64,000 nucleotides of DNA from Paludibacteraceae bacterium. GTDB lineage: Bacteria > Bacteroidota > Bacteroidia > Bacteroidales > Paludibacteraceae. The DNA lies in contig JAFTIM010000002.1 of assembly GCA_017456885.1 (NCBI GenBank), positions 1-64,000 on the forward strand, in the 5' to 3' direction. Below the pieces are notes generated by a model, which had not been told where the DNA came from, searched no databases, and saw only the letters and a list, made by a program, of their open reading frames with translations. The position numbers and the translations under genes are program-made. Shown piece after piece: positions 9,124-18,787 of the stretch; positions within the stretch are counted from its first letter, which is position 1; the number at the start of each line of letters is the position of its first letter.

Positions 9124-12100
9124 ATGAGTATATATAAATCGTCAATTAACAGCCCTATCACCACGGCATTGATATTTGTGGCGGTGATAATTTTAGGTGT
9201 ATTCTCATATATGAGACTGCCTATCGACCAATTTCCGGAGATGGAGCCTCCGTATGTGTCAGTTATGACCACTTATCCGGGAGCTAATAGTTCCGAAATC
9301 GAAACCAATGTCAGCAAGATTCTTGAAAATAGTCTGAACTCCGTAGAAGGATTAAAGGAAATTACCTCCACGAGCAAAGACAACATTTCGCTTGTAACAT
9401 TGGAATTTGAATGGGGATATAACCTCGATGAAGCCGTAAACGACATTCGTTCGTCTATCGACATGGTGTACGACAACTTACCGGATAACGTCAGTCGGCC
9501 TCTGATATTTAAATTCAATACCTCGTCGATGCCAATTATGCAATATGCCATAACCGCCGACGAGAGTTATCCAGGATTAGAGAAAATACTTGACGACCAA
9601 GTTATTAACGTTTTAAACCGCATTGATGGTATTGGTAATTTATCGTTAGGAGGAGCCCCAAAACGCTACGTTTATATTGATCTTGACCCGCAAAAGCTCG
9701 ATGCATACGGGCTATCGGTAGAACAAGTAGGAAATGCCGTTAGTGGCAACAACCTGAACCTTGCCTCCGGTTCCGTAAAAATGGGGAAAGAGCAATATCA
9801 ACTTCGCGTACAAAGCGAATATGTAGAGAGTAGAGAGATGGAAGATATTGTGGTAACAACCACTACATCGGGGAAACAGGTTTATATACGCGATTTAGCG
9901 CAAGTACGTGACACAATAAAAGACGTTACTCTTGACGAAAAAATAAATGGCAAAGATGGTGTTCGACTTATTGTAATGAAACAATCGGGTGCCAACACCG
10001 TACAAATTGCGGAAGACGTACGTAACGAATTGGAAAAAATCAAAAAAACGCTGCCTCCCGACATCAAATTTGACCTTATTTACGACTCTTCAACCGAGAT
10101 TCAAAATGCCATTGATGGTTTGATCGAGTCAGTTGGTTATGCATTGTTGTTCGTGGTATTGGTAGTACTATTCTTCCTCGGCAAATGGCGTGCAGCCCTT
10201 ATCGTATCAATAACGATACCGATTTCTTTGCTCGTTGCGTTCATATACTTGTTGCTTACCGATAGTTCGCTCAACATTATTTCGCTCTGTTCGCTCAACG
10301 TGGCAATCGGTATGGTGGTCGATGATGCTATTGTGGTACTGGAAAACATTACCAAACACATCGAACGAGGCTCCAGCCCGCGTGAGGCAGCCATTTATGC
10401 CACCAACGAGGTATGGGTGTCGGTTATAGCCACCACGCTTGTAATAGTTGCCGTATTTGTGCCATTGACGATGCTTGGCGGTCAGGCAGGTATTTTGTTC
10501 AAAGAATTAGGTTGGATTGTAACCATCGTTTGTTCGGTATCTACCCTTGTCGCTATTTCGCTTACTCCAATGCTTTGCTCAAAACTATTGAAAGCTCGCA
10601 AGGTAAGAGTTGACGAAAATGGAAAGCTCATCAAAGAAGAGCAACATAAAGGCTGGTATCAGAAATACGTTGTCGGCCTACTTGATAAAGTTGACCGCAT
10701 TTACGCGAATGCATTACGTTGGTGTTTAAATCATAAAGCTGTTACAATTTTAAGCATTATTCTTTTCTTTGGAATATCGCTCATACCTGTGTTCACCGGT
10801 CGAATCGGAACAGACTTTATGGCACAACAAGACAACGGTCGTATGAGCATTACCATTGAACTTCAGCGTGGAACACGTGTCGAAGAATCAATGAAAATGG
10901 CACGCTATTTTGAACATAAAATAATGGAGGTTGCACCCGAAGTATTGTTAATTTCATCTTCGGTAGGTTCCGACGACGATGGAGGTATCAGTGCATTATT
11001 CACCTCTTCGACCAACAACAAAATCTCCATGACAGTACGTTGCCCGAAAAAATGGGAACGTGAACGTACTATTTGGCAAATTGCCGAATCGATACGTGGC
11101 GTATTAAACGAAACACCGGAGGTCATCAACTATACCGTTTCGACTTCAGGAGGAGGCCGCTCTTCCAACAACGTTGATGTCGAAATATATGGTTACGATT
11201 TTGACAAAACAAACCTTTTGGCTGAAGATTTGAAAAATAAATTCAAAAGCATACCCGGTGCTCGCGACATCAATATCGACCGAGAAGAAGACCGTGCCGA
11301 ACTCCAAATCATCTTTGACAAGGAAAAACTTGCACGCCACGGATTGAGTACTTCGGCTGTATCTATGTATGTCCGCAATCGCGTGAACGGATTCACCGCA
11401 GGGTACCTCAAAGAAGACGGAGAAGAGTACGACATAGTTGTACGTCTTGCCGAAAAATATCGCGATAGCATGAGTGATATTGAGAACTTTACACTTATTG
11501 ATGCCTATGGCAAACAGGTTAAACTACGTGAATTGGCAGAGGTTAAAGAGTATTGGTGTCCGCCCGAAATCAAACGCAAATCGCGTCAACGTATCGTAAA
11601 AGTATCGGTAACACCGGAAGGCGTTTCGCTTGGCGAATTAGCAACTTCTATTCAAAGCATCATCGACCAAACGGAAATACCACAAGGCATCAACGTGGCT
11701 GTTGGCGGTACTTACGAAGACCAACAAGAGACATTTGGCGACATGGGAATGCTACTTGCTTTGGTTATACTGCTCGTATATATAGTAATGGCATCTCAAT
11801 TTGAGGATTTTGTAAAACCGCTCATCATTATGTCTGCTGCAGTAATGGCTATCCCCGGTGTCATTTGGGCGTTGTTCATTTCCGGGGTATCTCTTGATAT
11901 GATTGGAGCTCTCGGTGTGATATTGTTGATTGGTATTGTGGTGAAAAACGGTATCGTGTTGGTTGACTACATCAATTTGATGCGTGAACGAGGTTACGAA
12001 CTCAACGAAGCTATTGCCCTCTCGGGAGAATCGCGTCTGCGTCCTGTGTTAATGACTGCATTTACCACAATTCTCGGTATGGTGCCTATGGTGTTAAGTT

Positions 12101-12327
12101 CGTCAGAAGGCTCTGAAATGTGGCAACCTTTGGGTATTGTTGTAATCGGTGGACTTTTGGTATCAACCATTGTTACATTGATTATTGTACCTATTCTTTA
12201 TGCCATCACAAGCCGTCATGGCGACCGCAACAAAGAGGCTGCCAATCGTAAAAATTTCATTTTTATGCAGATTGACGAGAATAACAAATCCGAGGAAACT
12301 TCGAACATGATAGAAGAAAAAGTTTAA
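9124..12327 (+). CDS. RND (AcrB/HAE1-type) efflux transporter
   Basis: Inner-membrane proton-driven drug exporter, 1067 residues, the usual RND length. It has twelve predicted transmembrane helices with two large periplasmic loops. The proton-relay acidic pair is D400-D401 in G-M-V-V-D-D-A-I-V, and the relay lysine is K941 in G-I-V-V-K-N-G-I-V-L. The N-terminus resembles hydrophobic/amphiphilic exporters (R-L-P-I-D-Q-F-P). The C-terminal tail is long and charged. It is the third structural gene of the operon. Substrates cannot be read from the sequence. Confidence 0.96.
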   Translation: MSIYKSSINSPITTALIFVAVIILGVFSYMRLPIDQFPEMEPPYVSVMTTYPGANSSEIETNVSKILENSLNSVEGLKEITSTSKDNISLVTLEFEWGYNLDEAVNDIRSSIDMVYDNLPDNVSRPLIFKFNTSSMPIMQYAITADESYPGLEKILDDQVINVLNRIDGIGNLSLGGAPKRYVYIDLDPQKLDAYGLSVEQVGNAVSGNNLNLASGSVKMGKEQYQLRVQSEYVESREMEDIVVTTTTSGKQVYIRDLAQVRDTIKDVTLDEKINGKDGVRLIVMKQSGANTVQIAEDVRNELEKIKKTLPPDIKFDLIYDSSTEIQNAIDGLIESVGYALLFVVLVVLFFLGKWRAALIVSITIPISLLVAFIYLLLTDSSLNIISLCSLNVAIGMVVDDAIVVLENITKHIERGSSPREAAIYATNEVWVSVIATTLVIVAVFVPLTMLGGQAGILFKELGWIVTIVCSVSTLVAISLTPMLCSKLLKARKVRVDENGKLIKEEQHKGWYQKYVVGLLDKVDRIYANALRWCLNHKAVTILSIILFFGISLIPVFTGRIGTDFMAQQDNGRMSITIELQRGTRVEESMKMARYFEHKIMEVAPEVLLISSSVGSDDDGGISALFTSSTNNKISMTVRCPKKWERERTIWQIAESIRGVLNETPEVINYTVSTSGGGRSSNNVDVEIYGYDFDKTNLLAEDLKNKFKSIPGARDINIDREEDRAELQIIFDKEKLARHGLSTSAVSMYVRNRVNGFTAGYLKEDGEEYDIVVRLAEKYRDSMSDIENFTLIDAYGKQVKLRELAEVKEYWCPPEIKRKSRQRIVKVSVTPEGVSLGELATSIQSIIDQTEIPQGINVAVGGTYEDQQETFGDMGMLLALVILLVYIVMASQFEDFVKPLIIMSAAVMAIPGVIWALFISGVSLDMIGALGVILLIGIVVKNGIVLVDYINLMRERGYELNEAIALSGESRLRPVLMTAFTTILGMVPMVLSSSEGSEMWQPLGIVVIGGLLVSTIVTLIIVPILYAITSRHGDRNKEAANRKNFIFMQIDENNKSEETSNMIEEKV

Positions 12328-12336
12328 TTTTAACTC

Positions 12337-12372
12337 AAGATGTTGGATTTAGTAATTTAAATCCGACATCTT
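12337..12372 (+). terminator. Intercistronic hairpin between RND pump and PII-like gene
   Basis: AAGATGTTGGATTT (12337-12350) pairs with AAATCCGACATCTT (12359-12372) through one G-T wobble, loop 8 nt. Only a short ATTT follows, so it could be a partial terminator, a processing site or an mRNA-stabilising stem that lowers expression of the downstream gene. Confidence 0.6.
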
Positions 12373-12393
12373 ATTTAACAAAAAACACATCAT

Positions 12394-12687
12394 ATGAAAT
12401 CAGTACTTATAGTATTCAACCAAGCAAACACCGAACGTGTAGAATATATGCTTGACGCATTAGGCATTAGAGGATTTACTTTTTTCGAACAAGTTCAGGG
12501 ACGTGGTTCCAATACAGGTGAACCCCGAAGAGGTACTCATACATGGCCTGAGATGAATTCGGCAGTTATCACGGTTATCCCCGACGAAAATCTGCCATCA
12601 TTGCTTTCCGCTGTACGGAAATTAGACCTCCGCAACCGTGAAATCGGGGTACGTGCTTTTGTTTGGAATATCGAGCAAACAGTATAG
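12394..12687 (+). CDS. PII-like small signalling protein
   Basis: A 97-residue protein with the pattern of the GlnB/PII-like fold: an N-terminal strand (K-S-V-L-I-V-F-N), a helix with V-E-Y-M-L-D-A-L-G-I-R-G-F-T, a mid-chain loop rich in G, R and T in the T-loop position, and a final strand G-V-R-A-F-V-W-N. It lacks the uridylylation tyrosine context of classical GlnB. It is the last gene of the efflux operon, behind a hairpin. Its role is unknown; ligand sensing or metal binding for the pump is an inference from position. Confidence 0.7.
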   Translation: MKSVLIVFNQANTERVEYMLDALGIRGFTFFEQVQGRGSNTGEPRRGTHTWPEMNSAVITVIPDENLPSLLSAVRKLDLRNREIGVRAFVWNIEQTV

Positions 12688-12713
12688 TTTTAAACCCTAT
12701 ATCTTACAATCGG

Positions 12714-12753
12714 AAAAATGCGTTTCTTTTTAGTTACGCATTTTTTTATTTTT
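12714..12753 (+). terminator. Efflux operon terminator
   Basis: AAAAATGCGT (12714-12723) pairs with ACGCATTTTT (12736-12745), followed by a T-rich run that merges with the next promoter box. Confidence 0.75.
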
Positions 12754-12754
12754 G
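12747..12754 (+). promoter_or_regulatory. -7 box of the AI-2E family gene
   Basis: TATTTTTG, matching TAnnTTTG, embedded in the T-tract of the preceding terminator and 27 nt before the ATG at 12782. Confidence 0.45.
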
Positions 12755-12781
12755 CATAATAAACTTTTATTTCTCAAACTA

Positions 12782-13876
12782 ATGAAAACATATACTTTCG
12801 ACCGTGTAATACGCATTATTATCGGTATCGTTGTGGCAACGGTCAGCTTATGGCTACTAAACAGATTGAGTGGAGTTCTTATCCCCTTTTTCGTTGGTTG
12901 GCTCATTGCCTATCTTCTATATCCGATAGTCAAGTTTTTTCAATACAAATGCAGATTAAAATATCGCATTTTGTCAATTTTTGTTACCCTTTTGGTGGTA
13001 GTTTCGTCTCTTGTTTTGTGCGCTTTTATATTGATCCCGTCAATTACAAGCGAATTTTCACGCGCGGGAAGTCTATTGGTTGAATATATTCCAGAAATAA
13101 AGAAATCTGACTTTTCGGGGTCATTTTTTTATCAATGGATAATAAACAACCTTGAAAATATCGACTTTCAGCATATCTTGACATGGGAGAACTTAAATCA
13201 TCTCATAGAGAAATTCACTCCTAAATTTTTCTCTTTAATCTCAAACACATGGCAGTTTTTAGGAGGTTTTTTGGTAGCAGGAATAACCTTGTTGTACGTT
13301 ATTTTTATCCTGATCGACTATGAAAAAATTGCTACCGGTTTTATAAATATCATTCCGAATAAATACAAATGCTTTGTCAAAACTTTGATTGATGACGTAG
13401 AAAAAGGGATGAACAAATATTTCCGCGGGCAATCTACAATTGCGTTGTTGGTGGGCATCCTTTTCTCCATAGGATTCAGTGTCATACAACTTCCGTTGGC
13501 TATCACTATGGGATTATTTATTGGTGTTCTCAATCTTGTGCCTTACTTACAAGTAATCGGTATTATACCGGTTGTATTTTTAGGGTTATTGAAAGCGATG
13601 GAAACACAACAAAGTTTCTGGTGGATATTGCTTTCCATATTTGTGGTGTTCATTGTGGTTCAATGTATTCAAGACCTTTTTCTTGTACCTAAAATCATGG
13701 GCAAAGCAATGGGACTAAACCCTGCCATTATTCTGCTTTCATTGTCGGTTTGGGGTAGTTTGTTTGGAATTATTGGTATGATAATCGCCCTGCCGACAAC
13801 GACATTAGTCATATCATACTACAAACGTTTTATTCTTAATAACCCGTCTCTTGACGATAATGAAAAAGCTACCTAA
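12782..13876 (+). CDS. AI-2E family (PerM-type) membrane transporter
   Basis: Polytopic inner-membrane protein of 364 residues. The ATG at 12782 is chosen because the upstream TTG lies within the promoter box. About eight hydrophobic segments are visible: a pair at residues 10-60, a long amphipathic stretch, then a C-terminal block with Y-L-Q-V-I-G-I-I-P and the family-type segment D-L-F-L-V-P-K-I-M-G-K. The family includes YdgG/TqsA-type exporters and sodium/proton antiporters, so the substrate is open. The stop codon lies inside the terminator hairpin. Confidence 0.88.
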   Translation: MKTYTFDRVIRIIIGIVVATVSLWLLNRLSGVLIPFFVGWLIAYLLYPIVKFFQYKCRLKYRILSIFVTLLVVVSSLVLCAFILIPSITSEFSRAGSLLVEYIPEIKKSDFSGSFFYQWIINNLENIDFQHILTWENLNHLIEKFTPKFFSLISNTWQFLGGFLVAGITLLYVIFILIDYEKIATGFINIIPNKYKCFVKTLIDDVEKGMNKYFRGQSTIALLVGILFSIGFSVIQLPLAITMGLFIGVLNLVPYLQVIGIIPVVFLGLLKAMETQQSFWWILLSIFVVFIVVQCIQDLFLVPKIMGKAMGLNPAIILLSLSVWGSLFGIIGMIIALPTTTLVISYYKRFILNNPSLDDNEKAT

Positions 13877-13892
13877 TCAGGTAGCTTTTTTT
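13863..13892. terminator. Bidirectional terminator between AI-2E gene and recQ
   Basis: AAAAGCTACCT and AGGTAGCTTTT form a perfect stem with a 4-nt loop, with T-runs on both strands. It overlaps the stop codon at 13874-13876 and lies 8 nt from the convergent recQ stop. Confidence 0.85.
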
Positions 13893-13900
13893 GTGCGGTA

Positions 13901-16090
13901 TCAATTTCCCATTTCGGAGTAGAATTTGATTCTGACCAAGCGGATTTCCTCTTCCGAGAAGTCATTTTCTCCCAAAGCCTCTAATGCTAAACCGACATCA
14001 TCGGTTTCCGCTTCCTCTTTAAAATAATCGAATATTTCCTGCTTATGATCTTCATCCATAATCTGATCCAAGAAATAATCTATATTTATTTTCGTACCCG
14101 AATATACAATTGCTTCTATTTCGTTCAATAATTCATCAAAATCGAGTCGTTCTCTTTCTGCTAAATCGTCCAATGCGACCTTTCGGTCAATTGCTTGAAT
14201 AATTGAAATCTTTAGTTTGGACTTATTTGCAACAGTTCTTACTCTCAAATCTTCAGGACGCTCAATATCATTTTCCGAAACATGTTTTTTTATCAGTTTC
14301 AGAAATTCTTCACCATAGCGTTTTGCCTTTCCTACCCCAACACCGGGAATATTTTGAAGTTCTTCCATTGTTATAGGATAGGTCGTAGCCATTGCCTCCA
14401 GCGACGGATCCTGGAAAATCACGAAAGGAGGCAATCCTAATGATTTGGACATTTTTTTTCGCAAATCTTTCAACATCGAAAATAGTCCCGGATCGATTGC
14501 ACAAGCCGCACCTCCCCGAACAATAGGAGTATCTTCACTTTCTTCTTCAAAGTCATTGTTCTCTGTTATTTTAAACGAAACAGGATTCTTCATATAGGCA
14601 ATACCTGCCTTCGTAACTTTCAAAACGCCATAAGTTTCTATATCCTTAGAGATATATCCTGCAATCATTGCTTGTCTGATTACTGCCGGCAACAACACCT
14701 TTTCTTCTTCGGAAACAGTATCAAAAACATCCAATTCATCTAACTTATACGATTTGATTTCTGCAGTTTCTTTACCACACAACAGATCCACAATGACCTC
14801 TGTTTTAAACTTCTCTTTCACTAACGTTATTGTTTCCAATACCGTACAAAGTAAATCTTTAGCTTCCACCTGCTTTTTTGGATTTAAACAATTATCACAA
14901 TTTCCACAATTTTCTTCTCCATACTCCTCGCCAAAGTAATGTAACAACAACTTCCGCCTACAAACAGAAGATTCCGCATAAGCTGCCGTTTCCAACAACA
15001 ATTGGCGTCCTATTTCTTGTTCTGCCACGGGTTTGCCTTGCATAAACTTTTCGAGTTTCTGCAAATCACTGTTTTTATAAAAAGTTATACACAATCCCTC
15101 GCCGCCATCACGTCCTGCTCGCCCTGTTTCTTGATAATATCCTTCCAAACTTTTGGGTATATCGTAATGTATCACGAAACGGACATCCGGTTTGTCTATT
15201 CCCATTCCAAAGGCGATAGTTGCAACTACGACATCGACTTTTTCCATCAAGAAAGAATCTTGATTGTAGGAACGAACCGACGATTCCATTCCAGCATGAT
15301 AAGGTAGTGCAGGAATTCCGTTTGCTTGCAACACTTCCGCAAGTTCCTCCACTTTTTTACGACTCAAGCAATAAATAATACCCGATTTCCCCGAATTATT
15401 TCTTATAAATCGGATAATATCTTTTTCAACATTTTTTGTTTTGGGGCGAACTTCATAATAAAGATTCGGACGATTAAATGACGATTTGAAAATTGTAACA
15501 TTCTCCATGCCCAGATTCTTTTGAATATCGTGTTGGACTTTCGGTGTAGCAGTTGCAGTAAGGGCTATAATCGGAGCAATACCTATTTCCGTAATAATAG
15601 GACGTATTCGACGATATTCCGGTCTGAAATCATGTCCCCATTCCGAAATACAATGAGCCTCATCTACTGCATAAAACGATATTTTTACACGTTTCAAAAA
15701 ATCAACATTATCCGCTTTTGTCAATGTCTCGGGAGCAACATAAAGCAGTTTCGTTTTCCCCGACAACACATCATCTTTCACTTGTTCTACAGCTTGTGTT
15801 GACAACGAAGAGTTTAAAAAGTGGGTTACATTATCTTCTTCACTGAAATTTCTAAATGAATCCACCTGATTTTTCATTAAAGCAATAAGAGGTGAAATAA
15901 CGATGGCAATTCCATCCATTAACAGTGATGGCAATTGATAACACAAAGATTTCCCTCCTCCCGTAGGCATCAGCACAAACGTATCTTTCCCTTTTAATAC
16001 ATTCTCAATAATCTCTTTCTGCTGACCTTTGAATGTATCAAATCCGAAATATTTTTTTAATGCTTCAACAAGGAAGTCTGCCTTTGCCAT
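13901..16090 (-). CDS. recQ: ATP-dependent DNA helicase RecQ
   Basis: 3'-5' SF2 DNA helicase of recombination and fork repair. The 729 residues contain Walker A M-P-T-G-G-G-K-S near residue 41, the DEAH box A-V-D-E-A-H near 140, motif VI Q-E-T-G-R-A-G-R-D-G, and a zinc-binding RQC region with the cysteine cluster C-G-N-C-D-N-C near 380. A winged-helix segment and an HRDC domain follow (about 530-610, with N-I-P-G-V-G-V-G-K-A-K-R-Y-G). A C-terminal acidic helical tail beyond HRDC is typical in this phylum. It is transcribed alone from its own promoter. Confidence 0.96.
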   Translation of the reverse strand: MAKADFLVEALKKYFGFDTFKGQQKEIIENVLKGKDTFVLMPTGGGKSLCYQLPSLLMDGIAIVISPLIALMKNQVDSFRNFSEEDNVTHFLNSSLSTQAVEQVKDDVLSGKTKLLYVAPETLTKADNVDFLKRVKISFYAVDEAHCISEWGHDFRPEYRRIRPIITEIGIAPIIALTATATPKVQHDIQKNLGMENVTIFKSSFNRPNLYYEVRPKTKNVEKDIIRFIRNNSGKSGIIYCLSRKKVEELAEVLQANGIPALPYHAGMESSVRSYNQDSFLMEKVDVVVATIAFGMGIDKPDVRFVIHYDIPKSLEGYYQETGRAGRDGGEGLCITFYKNSDLQKLEKFMQGKPVAEQEIGRQLLLETAAYAESSVCRRKLLLHYFGEEYGEENCGNCDNCLNPKKQVEAKDLLCTVLETITLVKEKFKTEVIVDLLCGKETAEIKSYKLDELDVFDTVSEEEKVLLPAVIRQAMIAGYISKDIETYGVLKVTKAGIAYMKNPVSFKITENNDFEEESEDTPIVRGGAACAIDPGLFSMLKDLRKKMSKSLGLPPFVIFQDPSLEAMATTYPITMEELQNIPGVGVGKAKRYGEEFLKLIKKHVSENDIERPEDLRVRTVANKSKLKISIIQAIDRKVALDDLAERERLDFDELLNEIEAIVYSGTKINIDYFLDQIMDEDHKQEIFDYFKEEAETDDVGLALEALGENDFSEEEIRLVRIKFYSEMGN

Positions 16091-16128
16091 GTTCTGATTT
16101 TTCTATTTTTTAATGCTTAATTGTAGAG

Positions 16129-16158
16129 CAAAATTAGAAAGAAAATAGAAACCACAAA
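16129..16158 (-). promoter_or_regulatory. recQ promoter
   Basis: Minus-strand TAATTTTG (16129-16136) with TTTG (16155-16158) 18 nt upstream; 38 nt before the recQ ATG. Confidence 0.55.
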
Positions 16159-16270
16159 CTATTTTTATTATTAAAAAACAAAAGAAGATAGAAGTACACA
16201 AATTTCCATTTTTGAATACTTTAAAATGAGGGGTTCATAAATTATTTTTTATTTTAGCAGAAAAAAAATT

Positions 16271-17809
16271 ATGTTAGTAAAAGTATTTGGTGCTGCCGTA
16301 CAAGGAATTTCAGCAACAATTATCACTATTGAGGTCAATATTTCAAAAGGCATCAAGTTTTTTTTGGTGGGTTTGCCCGATAATGCCGTAAAAGAAAGCC
16401 ACGAACGGATTATCTCCGCCTTGCAGTATAACAACATCAAAATACCTCGTACGCAGGTAGTTATCAACATGGCACCCGCCGATATAAGAAAAGAAGGAAC
16501 TGCTTACGATCTTCCATTGGCAATCGGGATGTTGGCTGCCAACGAGTCTTTAAAACCCGAGCTTCTATCCGATTATCTGATTATGGGAGAGTTGTCTCTT
16601 GATGGGACATTAAAACCGATTAAAGGAGTTCTCCCAATTGCCATAAAGGCAAGAGAATTAGGGTTCAAAGGGTTTATTCTTCCCAAAGAGAACTCCCGAG
16701 AAGCTGCTGTCGTTAATAATTTAGATGTTCTTGGAGTTGAAAACATAACAGAGGTAATTGCTTTTCTTAATGGAGAAAAAGAAATTGAAAAAACTATTGT
16801 CAATACAAGAGAAGAATTTTTCACGAACTACGAACTGTTTGATATTGATTTCGCAGATGTCAAAGGTCAAGAAAATGTCAAACGTGCTCTCGAAATCGCA
16901 GCAAGTGGCGGACACAATATTATCATGATAGGTCCTCCTGGAGCAGGAAAATCCATGATGGCCAAACGATTGCCTACGATTTTGCCTCCATTTACTTTAC
17001 AAGAAGCTCTTGAAACCACAAAAATACATTCTGTTGCGGGGAAAATTGACACTAAAACTTCCTTGATGTCAAAACGGACATTCAGAAGTCCTCATCATAC
17101 AATTTCCGACGTAGCTTTGGTTGGAGGGGGGACATTCCCACAACCGGGAGAAATATCGTTAGCACATAACGGTGTCTTGTTTTTAGACGAACTCCCCGAA
17201 TTTAAGCGAAGCGTTCTTGAAGTATTAAGACAACCACTTGAGGATAGGAAAATCTCTATTTCAAGAGCCAAGTTCACAATCGACTATCCCGCAAGTTTTA
17301 TGCTTGTCGCTGCTATGAACCCATGTCCATGCGGTTACTACAACCATCCGGAAAAGGAATGTGTTTGCTCCCCTGGGAGTATTCAAAAGTATTTGAATAG
17401 GATTTCAGGTCCTTTACTTGATAGAATAGACATGCATATAGAAATCATACCCGTCCCGTTCGAAAAACTATCAACAATGAGTAGTGCAGAAAAAAGTGCC
17501 TCCATCAGAGAACGAGTTATAAGAACACGAAAAATTCAAGAAGAACGATTCTCGGGCATAAAAGACGTGCATTGCAATGCTCAAATGAGTTCCTCACTAC
17601 TTAGGAAATATACCGTTTTAAATAGCGATTGCAATAAACTACTAAAAATTGCAATGGAAAAATTACACTTATCAGCAAGGGCATACGATAAAATACTGAA
17701 AGTTGCTCGAACAATAGCCGACATGGCAGAATCTGAAGAAATAAAAACGGAACATTTGGCTGAAGCTATTAACTATCGTAGTTTGGATCGCGAAGGATGG
17801 ATAAATTAA
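16271..17809 (+). CDS. comM: YifB/ComM family Mg-chelatase-like AAA+ ATPase
   Basis: Homologue of ComM, a hexameric helicase that promotes branch migration during natural transformation. The 512 residues begin with the family N-terminal domain ([19 protein letters not shown]), followed by an AAA+ chelatase module with Walker A G-P-P-G-A-G-K-S near residue 221 and Walker [12 protein letters not shown] cysteine cluster N-P-C-P-C-G-Y-Y and a C-terminal helical domain ([18 protein letters not shown]) complete the family architecture. Monocistronic. Confidence 0.94.
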   Translation: MLVKVFGAAVQGISATIITIEVNISKGIKFFLVGLPDNAVKESHERIISALQYNNIKIPRTQVVINMAPADIRKEGTAYDLPLAIGMLAANESLKPELLSDYLIMGELSLDGTLKPIKGVLPIAIKARELGFKGFILPKENSREAAVVNNLDVLGVENITEVIAFLNGEKEIEKTIVNTREEFFTNYELFDIDFADVKGQENVKRALEIAASGGHNIIMIGPPGAGKSMMAKRLPTILPPFTLQEALETTKIHSVAGKIDTKTSLMSKRTFRSPHHTISDVALVGGGTFPQPGEISLAHNGVLFLDELPEFKRSVLEVLRQPLEDRKISISRAKFTIDYPASFMLVAAMNPCPCGYYNHPEKECVCSPGSIQKYLNRISGPLLDRIDMHIEIIPVPFEKLSTMSSAEKSASIRERVIRTRKIQEERFSGIKDVHCNAQMSSSLLRKYTVLNSDCNKLLKIAMEKLHLSARAYDKILKVARTIADMAESEEIKTEHLAEAINYRSLDREGWIN

Positions 17810-17845
17810 AAGAGGAAGATAATAAATCTTCCTCTTTTAATTTAT
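17808..17845. terminator. Bidirectional terminator between comM and porN
   Basis: AAAAGAGGAAGAT (17808-17820) pairs with ATCTTCCTCTTTT (17826-17838) around a 5-nt loop; T-rich on both strands. It serves the convergent comM and T9SS operons. Confidence 0.85.
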
Positions 17846-17863
17846 TATAAAAGCAAGGGGATT

Positions 17864-18781
17864 TTAATATTCCCATAAATCTTGCTCAAAATTCAGGATT
17901 TCTGCCTCAATACGAGCTTGCTCACGTTTAGCTTCTTCTTTGTTTATAATGTATTTCTGTATTGTTCTATCATAAACATTCTTATCGTAAAACAAATAAC
18001 TTGTATATTCTCGTTGTGCAAAGAAATCGTCAAAAGTCATTAGTTCTGCGTTGTTACGACTTGTTGCATTGATAGCCTCTTGAGACATAAAAACTCTCAA
18101 GTTATCGAATGGTACCCAAAATAGGTTAGATGCTCTTTCTGTTTGCGTATCAAAATAGATTGGGCATATAGCAATAATCTTGTTTGCAAAAGCAGAAGAA
18201 CTTTTATCAAAATACCAAACCTCTTGCAACAAATATTTTGTAACACCTGCACTCAACGTCGAAATTGTAAAATGGTCTAACGTTACTTTTCCGTTATCTT
18301 CGTTTACATAATACTTAAACGACTCTTGCGATTTTAAGAAATAGACAGGGTCGCAAATATTATCCTTGGTAAATAAAGGAACTATACGAGCATCTTCCGA
18401 CAAGTTTACCGTATCTTGATATGCCAGCAACTCTTTTGACAAGACTTTTGTATACATCAAGGTAAATAAGTTCAAATCCGATGCCATACTATCTTTAGGC
18501 AAAGGGAAATACAATGGATAGTTCTGTTTATCGGTTAAGTCAATGATACGTAATACCACCTTACTCCAAACGACATCATCTACTCGTGGGTTTTTTGTAA
18601 CTGGAGGAATTTTAGATTCAATTCGCTCTACTCGAGCTGTATCCGAAAGGTTTCCTAAAGAGTCAAACAATACCGGTTGATTACTATTGTAATCTAAACG
18701 AGAAAATGGGTTTTGTGCTAATGCACTACTCAAACAGAGCACCGATAATACAATAAAAAAACCTATTCTTTTCATATTCAT
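17864..18781 (-). CDS. porN: Type IX secretion protein PorN/GldN
   Basis: Periplasmic component that forms the T9SS ring with the PorK/GldK lipoprotein. The 305-residue protein has a signal peptide (residues 1-23, ending S-A-L-A-Q) and the GldN-type body with P-L-Y-F-P, Y-F-D-K-S-S and the C-terminal region of D-D-F-F-A-Q-R-E-Y and Y-D-R-T-I-Q-K-Y-I. An in-frame ATG two codons later is an equally possible start. It is the last gene of the operon, 6 nt after porM. Confidence 0.93.
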   Translation of the reverse strand: MNMKRIGFFIVLSVLCLSSALAQNPFSRLDYNSNQPVLFDSLGNLSDTARVERIESKIPPVTKNPRVDDVVWSKVVLRIIDLTDKQNYPLYFPLPKDSMASDLNLFTLMYTKVLSKELLAYQDTVNLSEDARIVPLFTKDNICDPVYFLKSQESFKYYVNEDNGKVTLDHFTISTLSAGVTKYLLQEVWYFDKSSSAFANKIIAICPIYFDTQTERASNLFWVPFDNLRVFMSQEAINATSRNNAELMTFDDFFAQREYTSYLFYDKNVYDRTIQKYIINKEEAKREQARIEAEILNFEQDLWEY

Positions 18782-18787
18782 ATATTT

